NCBI GenBank assembly: GCA_020216575.1 | Contig: JAIUYC010000248.1 | Location: forward strand, 1 to 6,336 | DNA length: 6,336 nucleotides | DNA from: Coleofasciculus sp. S288 | GTDB lineage: Bacteria > Cyanobacteriota > Cyanobacteriia > Cyanobacteriales > Coleofasciculaceae | Direction of reading: 5' to 3' | Shown here: positions 1 through 5,261 of the stretch, one piece after another | Layout: the number at the start of each line of letters is the position of its first letter | Position numbering within the stretch: position 1 is the first letter of the stretch | Notes under the pieces: generated by a model | What the model saw: only the letters and a program-made list of their open reading frames with translations | What the model was told of the DNA's origin: nothing | Database searches by the model: none | Made by a program: the position numbers and the translations under genes

Positions 1-459
1 ATAGCCGCACTGGAAGCCATCGTTATCGATGAACGCCGCTTGCACCGGATGGAGGACATCACCCTTCGCGAGTCCTTCAATAGTGACAATCTCCTTGCCT
101 TCTTGCATCACGGCGAGAGAGAGACAGGAGTACACTCGCTGTCCATCAACGAGAACCGTACAGGCTCCGCACTGTCCATGATCACAGCCTTTTTTACTGC
201 CTGTAAGTCCTAGGCGTTCCCGCAGAGCATCTAGGAGTGTAACTCGTGGTTCAATGGTAAGCGATCGCTTTTCACCGTTCACGCTCAGTGTTACATTCAT
301 CTCGCCTGCTGGAGGGGATTGACTAGACTCCCCTTCCGGGGATGCCTTTGCCCGTTCAATTAATGAGGGAGCAGCGATTGCCGTCCCTGCTGCCGTCAGC
401 GCCTGTCCTAAAAAATTGCGTCGGGTTGTTCCCTTCTTCCTTGCTTCATGGTGTTCCAT
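1..459 (-). CDS. Tat-exported [2Fe-2S] subunit of a xanthine/aldehyde oxidoreductase-type molybdenum hydroxylase (partial, N-terminal 153 residues)
   Basis: This is the small iron-sulfur subunit of a molybdenum hydroxylase, which passes electrons from the molybdopterin subunit to the FAD subunit. A twin-arginine signal (T-R-R-N-F-L at residues 12-17, then a hydrophobic stretch ending near A-K-A-S, 37-40) sends the folded protein across the cytoplasmic membrane. A plant-type ferredoxin domain spans about 54-125, with cluster cysteines C92, C97, C100 and C112 in the pattern GCDxGxCGACTV...SC. The window ends just after F-Q-C-G-Y (C151), the first cysteine of the second [2Fe-2S] domain. The ATG at 459 has an AGGAG eight bases upstream. 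The layout with a Tat signal resembles the periplasmic aldehyde oxidoreductase subunit PaoA (YagT) rather than cytoplasmic xanthine dehydrogenase. The FAD and Mo-binding subunits would be expected downstream, beyond the left edge. The family call is firm; the substrate is unknown. Confidence 0.93.
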   Translation of the reverse strand, partial: MEHHEARKKGTTRRNFLGQALTAAGTAIAAPSLIERAKASPEGESSQSPPAGEMNVTLSVNGEKRSLTIEPRVTLLDALRERLGLTGSKKGCDHGQCGACTVLVDGQRVYSCLSLAVMQEGKEIVTIEGLAKGDVLHPVQAAFIDNDGFQCGY

Positions 460-467
460 CGATTGCA

Positions 468-472
468 CTCCT
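468..472 (-). promoter_or_regulatory. Shine-Dalgarno site of the [2Fe-2S] subunit gene
   Basis: AGGAG on the minus strand lies eight bases before the ATG at 459 and supports that start, which also places the twin-arginine motif at a normal distance from the N-terminus. Confidence 0.7.
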
Positions 473-501
473 ATCTTGAACCGGGCGGTTGTAGACACGA
501 T

Positions 502-526
502 AGCGGTTACCCTACGGGAAGCCGCT
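502..526. repeat. Short palindromic repeat of a type common in cyanobacterial genomes
   Basis: The 25 bases form an 11-bp hairpin (AGCGG..CCC, loop TAC, GGG..CCGCT) with one mismatch and one G-T pair. It is flanked by GTAGACACGAT on the left and CAGCGACAGCGAGTAC on the right, which look like degenerate extensions. The core GGCTTCCCGTAGGG on the minus strand matches, from memory, a dispersed palindrome frequent in filamentous cyanobacteria. It lies in the leader of the [2Fe-2S] subunit gene, so it would be present in its 5' UTR if transcription begins upstream. No T-run follows, so it is a poor intrinsic terminator. Confidence 0.55.
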
Positions 527-643
527 CAGCGACAGCGAGTACACAAACAAAACTTGCCTGGAGCAGGTTACAAAACCTTGATTTTTGGTGAGTCCGCACA
601 GGTAGAGTTAGTTTGTGTAGCCCCAGTATTCTATTGGAGAGGG

Positions 644-715
644 TTTGGTGCAAGATGTCAGTAATGGTTTAAACACTTAAAAAAAATGAATTGCTCGTAT
701 GTATCTTACACCAAA
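644..715. repeat. Imperfect 13-bp inverted repeat in the gap downstream of the symporter gene
   Basis: The arms TTTGGTGCAAGAT (644-656) and ATCTTACACCAAA (703-715) match at 12 of 13 positions as reverse complements and enclose 46 AT-rich bases, including GTTTAAAC and a run of eight A. On the minus strand the segment follows the symporter stop codon and contains T8, so it may serve in 3'-end formation, although the T-run lies inside the loop. It could also be a remnant of a small non-coding mobile element. No target-site duplication is evident. Confidence 0.3.
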
Positions 716-736
716 AGCAGGGGAGAGCCGAGTTCG

Positions 737-2035
737 TTAGAGTTCTTCCTCTACCTTGGATGAGGGCAAATAGTTCTCGATCGCCTGACCAATTACCAAA
801 CCCAACCCCCCAAATCCAATTCCAATTATCATAATGTCTAACTCAACACTGCCATAAACAGCAAAATTGGGGTTGATCAGAGTCAAAATCAACACCGTTA
901 ACGCTGATATACCCCCCATAACCAACGACAATCTCACACTTCCTACTGCAAATGTATAACGTTCTATTTGAGTGAGTAGGTAGGCAACAAAAGGAATGAA
1001 TACGGCAGCTACGTAGGCGGCATAAAAACATACAATCAAATTGATAATCTCGCCGCCTCTTACAGCAACAGCTAGAGCTAACAAGGCATTGATAACAGTG
1101 GCGAGTACCTGATTTAAAGTGGATACAGGTACAATATTGAAGTCCAAAATTGTCTTAGTCTGCACCCGTAATATACTGCTGCCAACTCCTAAAGCTGGAA
1201 CCAATAAAGACCCAATTAAGACAATACCTAAAGGTTTGTCAGCACCACCTCCAATCCACGAGAGAATAAGGGGGAGTGTTTCTTTCCCATTGATGCTATC
1301 CGGCAAAATTCCTGCATGTTGGGCAGATACCACAACGGCAGACGGCAAAAAAGCAAGCAACAATAGCAAAATTGCCGCCAAAATACAACCCTGATAAAGG
1401 CTTTTCACGTCTTTTGCCTGAACGACAAATTGCTGGTACTTCATATCGATGAGAACCAGTAGAATTGTGGATACCGAAATGCCGATTAAAGAGGGTAGAG
1501 GAACTTGCTGGAGCGCTCCAACAAACTCAAGAGGCGATCGCAAATACTCCGGGAAACCATGCAACACCCACAGTCCATAAAGCAGCGCCAAAAAATTTAC
1601 AACCAGTAACCCTCGAAACAGAAAACCGACTTTCTCGACTGGCAGCAAGGAAACAAGTGTAAACAAGAGTGCCAAACCCACCATGCTAGGCAGCACCGGA
1701 ACGCCAAAAATTTTGAGGATAAAGGCTCCAGAAATCATCTGAACGGCTTCGATGCCAATCAGTGATGACCACGACATTAATCCTATAAAAACTTTTACGG
1801 GTTTCCCGTAGAAGTTTCCCAGCAATGTCCAAATTTGCTCGACTCGCGTCCAGTAAAACTTTGCCAGGAATAAAAGAGCGATTGTGCCTAAGCCAAGGCA
1901 GATGGCATAGAGACTACCAGCCGTACCGAGAGTTAATGCTTTCTCAGCCGTTCCCAAAAGAAACCCTAAGCCGTAATGCGCGGACACCAGCAGGGCGGCT
2001 AACGATAAGGCGTCTAGTTTACGGGTAAAAGGCAT
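737..2035 (-). CDS. Sodium:solute symporter (SSS) family-like membrane transporter
   Basis: A polytopic inner-membrane permease of the LeuT-fold SSS family, predicted to couple solute uptake to an ion gradient; the solute cannot be told. From the ATG at 2035 it has 432 residues and about 12 hydrophobic segments. Family traits seen are the first helix with H20-Y-G-L-G-F..G-T-A-E31, the loop F-Y-G-K-P-V (75-80) followed by a helix with I95-E-A-V-Q-M, and the block Q201-Q-F..Q-A-K-D-V then a hydrophobic helix, ending in P280-A-L-G-V-G-S-S-I-L. S286/S287 sit where SSS proteins usually carry the serines of the Na2 sodium site. The frame stays open upstream to a TTG at 2128, overlapping the response-regulator stop by four bases. 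I prefer the ATG because AGGTG precedes it by five bases and the extra 31 residues are polar and unlike a family N-terminus. It is probably co-transcribed with the regulator gene. Confidence 0.75.
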   Translation of the reverse strand: MPFTRKLDALSLAALLVSAHYGLGFLLGTAEKALTLGTAGSLYAICLGLGTIALLFLAKFYWTRVEQIWTLLGNFYGKPVKVFIGLMSWSSLIGIEAVQMISGAFILKIFGVPVLPSMVGLALLFTLVSLLPVEKVGFLFRGLLVVNFLALLYGLWVLHGFPEYLRSPLEFVGALQQVPLPSLIGISVSTILLVLIDMKYQQFVVQAKDVKSLYQGCILAAILLLLLAFLPSAVVVSAQHAGILPDSINGKETLPLILSWIGGGADKPLGIVLIGSLLVPALGVGSSILRVQTKTILDFNIVPVSTLNQVLATVINALLALAVAVRGGEIINLIVCFYAAYVAAVFIPFVAYLLTQIERYTFAVGSVRLSLVMGGISALTVLILTLINPNFAVYGSVELDIMIIGIGFGGLGLVIGQAIENYLPSSKVEEEL

Positions 2036-2040
2036 ATTTA

Positions 2041-2045
2041 CACCT
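2041..2045 (-). promoter_or_regulatory. Ribosome-binding site supporting the ATG start of the symporter
   Basis: AGGTG on the minus strand pairs with the CACCU part of the anti-Shine-Dalgarno sequence and lies five bases before the ATG at 2035. Neither the TTG at 2128 nor the GTG at 2122 has a comparable site, so this decides the start. Confidence 0.45.
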
Positions 2046-2124
2046 GAGGGCAGCACATCAGTAACAAGGTACTTATTTCGATCGTATCTGGGCTGTCCTC
2101 TAAGTAGACTTGTGAGTTTCACTC

Positions 2125-2505
2125 TCAAGGATTAACCAAGTCTTTCCGTAACAGATGCTTAATAGTAGCGGCTAATTCTTGAGGGTGGCAAAGCTTGGAT
2201 ACATAGGCATCAGCGCTTCGTCTGTTAGTCCAGAAATAACGGCAATTTTCTATTTCGCTGGAGTACATTACCACAGGAAGCTTCTGGGTTTTCTCATCCG
2301 CCTTGAGCTGGTGACAAACTTCATAGCCATTCATCCGAGGCATGCTAATGTCTAGTACCACTAGATCGAGGCGGTGACTCTCCACGAGTGAGAGTGCTTC
2401 AATGCCATCATTAGCAACAATCACATTTAACCCCATCTTAGTGAGGATTTTAGAGACTATCAGCTGTTGAGCGAGATCGTCGTCTACTACCAATACTGCA
2501 CCCAT
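2125..2505 (-). CDS. Single-domain CheY-like response regulator (PilH/PatA-receiver type)
   Basis: A stand-alone receiver domain of 126 residues with no output domain, a cytoplasmic phospho-signal carrier. The acidic pocket is D8-D9-D10, the phospho-acceptor D52 sits in L-V-V-L-D-I-S-M-P-R-M-N-G, the switch Ser/Thr is S82 (M-Y-S-S), and the conserved lysine is K104 in A-Y-V-S-K. The motif C-R-Y-F-W-T-N-R-R-S-A-D-A-Y resembles the D-R-F-W-G-x-R-Q-G-A-D-A-Y of cyanobacterial receivers of the PilH/PixH and PatA type. The usual Pro after the lysine is replaced by Leu (K-L-C-H-P). The ATG at 2505 has AGGAA seven bases upstream. No histidine kinase is present in the window, so the partner is unknown. 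The symporter gene follows on the same strand, 89 bases on from its ATG or overlapping by four bases if it starts at TTG. Confidence 0.92.
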   Translation of the reverse strand: MGAVLVVDDDLAQQLIVSKILTKMGLNVIVANDGIEALSLVESHRLDLVVLDISMPRMNGYEVCHQLKADEKTQKLPVVMYSSEIENCRYFWTNRRSADAYVSKLCHPQELAATIKHLLRKDLVNP

Positions 2506-2528
2506 TGGTAAATTCCTATGCTATCTCT

Positions 2529-2547
2529 ATCACTTAGTTTTTGTGAT
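2529..2547. promoter_or_regulatory. Possible operator: ATCAC-N9-GTGAT
   Basis: A perfect 5-bp inverted repeat with nine intervening bases lies 24 bases upstream of the response-regulator start, in the 102-base gap after the MFS gene. Its position suits a regulator binding site, but five base pairs is short and no family is recognised. The same gap holds a HIP1 palindrome (2596-2603) right after the MFS stop codon and no convincing intrinsic terminator. Confidence 0.2.
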
Positions 2548-2607
2548 CTGACGACGAGTTATTGTGAAGAATGAGTGAAGAAGGATGAAGATTTTGCGAT
2601 CGCACTT

Positions 2608-3807
2608 TTAGTTTTGGCTGGCAGGACTAGATACAATCGAGCTGAAAGCGATGCATAGTGCGGCAAACAGAAATGCGATCGCCGTCCACAACGCTCCTGC
2701 TGTTGGTGTCACTTTACCAAGCTGTACTATCAAAATTGAAGCGAGAGCTGTTGCTGCTCCCATTCCACCAAAGTATGAGCCAGTCCCCAAGCCTGCAAGC
2801 TGGAGAGGAACTTTACTGAGAGCGAAGGGAATTTGACTGATAAAAACTAGACCAAAAGTAGCTCCTAAAGCAAGGATGAGTCCTAAAGTTGGAATTGGAG
2901 TGCGGTTTAATAAGGACAGCCCCATCAATCCTGCGATCGCTCCTAAGCCAAGCAGCATTGCTCGATTAACCCCTAGTTTAATGCTCAGTTCTCCCAACGG
3001 AATGGCAGCAAGTGCTGACACCAGCAGAATGCCAGAAGCAATATACTCTGGACGAATGCCCCCTAGTTGAGCTGTCAAAATCTGAGGGACTATCCCCAGC
3101 AATACATTAATTTCCAAGCCCGCGCCCATACCCACCCCAAACAGCAAAATTAGAGGCAGGAAAGGAATAGCTAGCTGCGTATTCTCTTCAGGCAGGACAA
3201 GGCTATGTTTGGGCGTAGTTGAATACAGGCGTAATGCCCCAATCACCAAAGCAATTGCCCCTAGAATGAAGGTAGGAGATGCACCCAAGCGCTGAAATAA
3301 AACACCCAACAAAGGACCTAAAGCTCCCACTAACCCCAAGACAAAAATCAAAATGGCGCTGGCTTTGGGTAATTCTGCTAGGGGAGCGAACTGAATCAGG
3401 AGTGCGATCGCAGGCCCGCGAAATACAATCATTGCCATCACCCACACAGTCATCAGAACTGGCACTAGCCACCGCACTCCATTCGGCAAATTTCCTTGAA
3501 TTAACAGCGCCAGAACAACGAAGAGCAATCCAGCCAGCGTTACCCCGACGCTAATCATCGGCAAACGGCAACCGACTCGACGCATAATGCGATCGGACAA
3601 TCCTCCAACTAACGGTTCTAGCACTGCTCCAAGAAACCCTTGCACTATCCCTAACCAAGTTGCTAGTTCTACAAAGCCCAAACTCTTCAGAATAGTTGGC
3701 TGATAGAGTCCGTATGCCATAAAACTGAAAAGAATTGCTGCCAGTAAAGCCGCTAATCCCCAGACTTGCTGCCATAGGATAGCAGTTCGGTTAGTTGAGA
3801 CTTGCAT
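2608..3807 (-). CDS. Major facilitator superfamily (MFS) transporter
   Basis: A 399-residue inner-membrane permease with about 12 hydrophobic segments in two halves, separated by a polar loop near residues 195-212 (Y-S-T-T-P-K-H..E-E-N-T). MFS motif A in the loop between helices 2 and 3 reads G68-G-L-S-D72-R73-I-M-R76-R77-V-G-C-R, followed by L-P-M-I. This pattern and the later V-F-R-G-P-A..L (about 128-136) recall the GPH/SLC45 branch, which includes sugar carriers and the bacteriochlorophyll-associated BCD proteins, so a sugar or pigment-related substrate is possible but unproven. The start is the ATG at 3807. No Shine-Dalgarno sequence is visible before it; the purine-rich GGAGG nearby is on the wrong strand. 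The gene lies 102 bases upstream of the response regulator on the same strand and may be transcribed with it or independently. Confidence 0.88.
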   Translation of the reverse strand: MQVSTNRTAILWQQVWGLAALLAAILFSFMAYGLYQPTILKSLGFVELATWLGIVQGFLGAVLEPLVGGLSDRIMRRVGCRLPMISVGVTLAGLLFVVLALLIQGNLPNGVRWLVPVLMTVWVMAMIVFRGPAIALLIQFAPLAELPKASAILIFVLGLVGALGPLLGVLFQRLGASPTFILGAIALVIGALRLYSTTPKHSLVLPEENTQLAIPFLPLILLFGVGMGAGLEINVLLGIVPQILTAQLGGIRPEYIASGILLVSALAAIPLGELSIKLGVNRAMLLGLGAIAGLMGLSLLNRTPIPTLGLILALGATFGLVFISQIPFALSKVPLQLAGLGTGSYFGGMGAATALASILIVQLGKVTPTAGALWTAIAFLFAALCIAFSSIVSSPASQN

Positions 3808-3903
3808 TTTTAGCCGGAGGAGAAATACAAAATACAGGAGTTCAGGAGTGCAGAATATCCCATAGATAAATCCAGGAGAGCTGCTCCTAGTTCTCTCAAC
3901 CTT

Positions 3904-3960
3904 AAAACGGCTAGATTCCCTATCCGTCGCAGGGTAAGGAGGAAAGCCGCCAGCCGTTTT
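3904..3960. terminator. 9-bp inverted repeat, candidate bidirectional terminator
   Basis: AAAACGGCT (3904-3912) and AGCCGTTTT (3952-3960) are perfect reverse complements separated by 39 bases. The interior can add shorter pairings, such as CCCT (3918-3921) with AGGG (3931-3934). On either strand the stem ends in TTTT, as in intrinsic terminators. It lies downstream of the ferritin-like gene on the minus strand and upstream of the MFS gene, so it could separate those two units. The long loop weakens the case for a simple terminator. Confidence 0.4.
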
Positions 3961-4038
3961 GTTCAGGGTTCATAGTTGATAGTTCAGAGCCATGAACCAT
4001 GAACCATCAACCATGAACCATTTACCAATTACCCAACT
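3961..4038. repeat. Opposed heptamer tandem repeats (STRR-like) forming a long hairpin
   Basis: Four heptamers at 3961-3988 (GTTCAGG, GTTCATA, GTTGATA, GTTCAGA) are followed by seven on a reverse-complementary theme at 3990-4038 (CCATGAA twice, CCATCAA, CCATGAA, CCATTTA, CCAATTA, CCCAACT). The units decay toward the ferritin-like stop codon. Bases 3967-3986 and 4000-4019 pair as a 20-bp stem with a 13-base loop. The two mismatches in the plus strand become G-U pairs in minus-strand RNA, the direction of the neighbouring genes. Heptamer repeats of this kind (STRR) are known from cyanobacteria. Lying seven bases after the stop codon, the hairpin may protect the 3' end of the ferritin-like mRNA; no T-run follows it. 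Confidence 0.7.
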
Positions 4039-4044
4039 ATGAAT

Positions 4045-4692
4045 TTAGACAGTAAGCACCCAAGAACTTCGGTTTTCCGCACTGATAAAAGCTGAAGGAA
4101 CAATCTCAATTCCTACTCCCAGAGACTTGAACGTAGCGCGAATCGCAGCAGCGTGAGCAGATTCAGTAGAGCCAATACTTGCACCTGCGGTAATCAGAGC
4201 AGGAGTCTTTAGCCTAGCCACCTCAGTCGTATAGGCGATCGCTGCATCAGTTTCTAAGGCAAGTGCTAGCTTCGCAATATTGACATCAGAGTCTAAATTG
4301 CCTTCACCCTTGTCAAGGTAAGACGAGACATCATAGCTGGATTCTGCTTTAACTGGCATGCCACCCAAACTTTGAATGGCTGTGGTTAGAGCATCCCGAT
4401 GCTTCATGTGATCGGATTGATTGCGGAGCGCTAGGGCTAATACAGCTTTGCCTACATCAGTGTTAGTGAGTTTACTAGCTGCAAAGTTATAAGCCCAGAT
4501 TGCCTGATGTTCGTAATAAAGTGCATTGTTGAGGATATCAATATCATTTTTCTTATCCTCAGATGAGGCAGCACTGGCACGCTGGGTAATTACAGGGAAT
4601 CCCAAAGCTCCAGCGACACCCACAACTGCTCCGGCTGCCAAAATCCCGCGACGCGAAAAATTTTTTGGGCGCTGATAGGTTAATTTAACCAA
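4045..4692 (-). CDS. Tat-exported ferritin-like domain protein
   Basis: A 215-residue protein with a twin-arginine signal (F-S-R14-R15-G-I-L), a hydrophobic stretch to about residue 34 and a likely cleavage after A39-S-A41. It should act in the periplasm or thylakoid lumen. The mature part is mainly helical, with a ferritin-like pattern: E61-H62 in helix A (L-Y-Y-E-H-Q-A-I-W-A-Y), D94-H95 and H98 in helix B, E147 in helix C (A-L-A-L-E-T-D), and E177-x-x-H180 in helix D. This fits the Ferritin_2 type of domain. Helix B has D94/H95..H98 in place of the usual ExxH, so di-iron binding is plausible but not certain. Its activity (iron storage, peroxide reduction, other) cannot be read. The start is TTG, supported by AGGAG nine bases upstream and by the absence of any ATG before residue 96. 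It is divergent from the sigma/anti-sigma cluster. Confidence 0.85.
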   Translation of the reverse strand: MVKLTYQRPKNFSRRGILAAGAVVGVAGALGFPVITQRASAASSEDKKNDIDILNNALYYEHQAIWAYNFAASKLTNTDVGKAVLALALRNQSDHMKHRDALTTAIQSLGGMPVKAESSYDVSSYLDKGEGNLDSDVNIAKLALALETDAAIAYTTEVARLKTPALITAGASIGSTESAHAAAIRATFKSLGVGIEIVPSAFISAENRSSWVLTV

Positions 4693-4701
4693 CGTTATTT
4701 T

Positions 4702-4706
4702 CTCCT
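4702..4706 (-). promoter_or_regulatory. Shine-Dalgarno site deciding the TTG start of the ferritin-like gene
   Basis: AGGAG within the purine-rich GGAGAAGGAGAAAA of the minus strand lies nine bases before the TTG at 4692. It supports translation from this non-ATG codon, about 13 codons before the twin-arginine motif. Confidence 0.7.
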
Positions 4707-4750
4707 TCTCCAGTGAATAATTTCTAACTGCTCAATCAGGAATCTATAGT

Positions 4751-4780
4751 TGTATACGTTGATGGCTTAAGTTTGGATCT
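4751..4780 (-). promoter_or_regulatory. Possible ECF-type promoter of the ferritin-like gene
   Basis: On the minus strand AGATCC (4775-4780) is followed after 18 bases by TATACA (4751-4756). The -35 box differs by one base from the TGATCC recognised by RpoE of the RpoE/ChrR pair in Rhodobacter, and the spacing is similar, but the -10 box is not the expected TAAGA. A second AT-rich box, TATAGA (4743-4748), could instead be a housekeeping -10. Either would give a leader of about 40-55 bases. The assignment rests only on short matches. Confidence 0.22.
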
Positions 4781-4840
4781 GTGAGACAGGAAATAATTTT
4801 TGGCGTGCGCTGATACCGAATTGCTCATCAACAGTCCTTT

Positions 4841-4870
4841 TTGCCGAAAATTTCCAGATTGTGGTAATGC
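4841..4870 (+). promoter_or_regulatory. Possible housekeeping-type promoter for the plus-strand cluster
   Basis: TTGCCG (4841-4846), an 18-base spacer and TAATGC (4865-4870, preceded by TGG as in extended -10 boxes) lie 44 bases before the ATG at 4914. An imperfectly placed palindrome, CTGTT-N7-AACAG (4874-4890), follows directly and would overlap the start of transcription, a usual place for an operator. Both are short matches. Confidence 0.28.
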
Positions 4871-4913
4871 TACCTGTTAAAGGAAAACAGAGATGTAAAC
4901 CATGTAATACACA

Positions 4914-5219
4914 ATGAACGAGTTGGGGATACTAGCTTTAAGCGCATTAGCAACAGGACAACCGCAACCTGCGTTGCCCATACCTCAGCCAAATAATCTA
5001 CAAGCAATGCGATCGCACAGCGATGTTCAGCTTCTTGGGGTTATTCCAGCTACTTTAATAACACCGCCTGAATTCACTCCACCCAATTGGAGTCCTACTC
5101 GTCTTGAACCACCAGCCCCTCGTCTTGACAGGGGTAGCTCGGTTGTCAAACGCACCTCTACGTTCGAGAAATCCTTATTCGCCGCTGAAGACTCGTACAT
5201 CAAAACAATTCTCAATTAA
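4914..5219 (+). CDS. Small proline-rich protein of unknown function
   Basis: A 101-residue ORF that I do not recognise. A short apolar N-terminus (G-I-L-A-L-S-A-L-A-T-G) without flanking positive charges is followed by a proline-rich, probably unstructured middle (Q-P-Q-P-A-L-P-I-P-Q-P, then P-P-E-F-T-P-P-N-W and E-P-P-A-P). It ends in a charged tail (F-E-K-S-L-F-A-A-E-D-S-Y-I-K-T-I-L-N). A ten-base direct repeat, CTCGTCTTGA, recurs 21 bases apart and encodes T/P-R-L-E/D twice. No Shine-Dalgarno sequence is visible close to the ATG. In favour of a real gene are unremarkable codon use and its position 42 bases before the anti-sigma gene on the same strand. Against it are the odd composition and weak start. 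If real, it may be co-transcribed with the anti-sigma and sigma genes; otherwise the stretch is the leader of that unit. Confidence 0.45.
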   Translation: MNELGILALSALATGQPQPALPIPQPNNLQAMRSHSDVQLLGVIPATLITPPEFTPPNWSPTRLEPPAPRLDRGSSVVKRTSTFEKSLFAAEDSYIKTILN

Positions 5220-5261
5220 GTAATGACGAGGTAGTATAGAGATATCCAATTAACTTATGTA

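Noticed and set aside
416..664. 82-residue plus-strand ORF spanning the start of the [2Fe-2S] subunit gene and the gap beside it
   Set aside because: It overlaps the signal-peptide region of a well-supported gene on the other strand, has no ribosome-binding site and no recognisable protein features.
2651..3775. Several ORFs of 61-91 residues on both strands within the MFS gene
   Set aside because: All lie inside the MFS frame, whose 12-helix pattern and motif A identify the true coding frame.
3817..3890. Repeated AGGAG motifs and a short AGGAG-N5-CTCCT palindrome upstream of the MFS gene
   Set aside because: The purine-rich motifs are on the strand opposite the MFS gene, no plus-strand ORF follows them, and a 5-bp palindrome is too short to interpret.
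3961..4038. Heptamer repeats considered as a CRISPR array
   Set aside because: Units are 7 bases with no spacers, and no cas genes are present.
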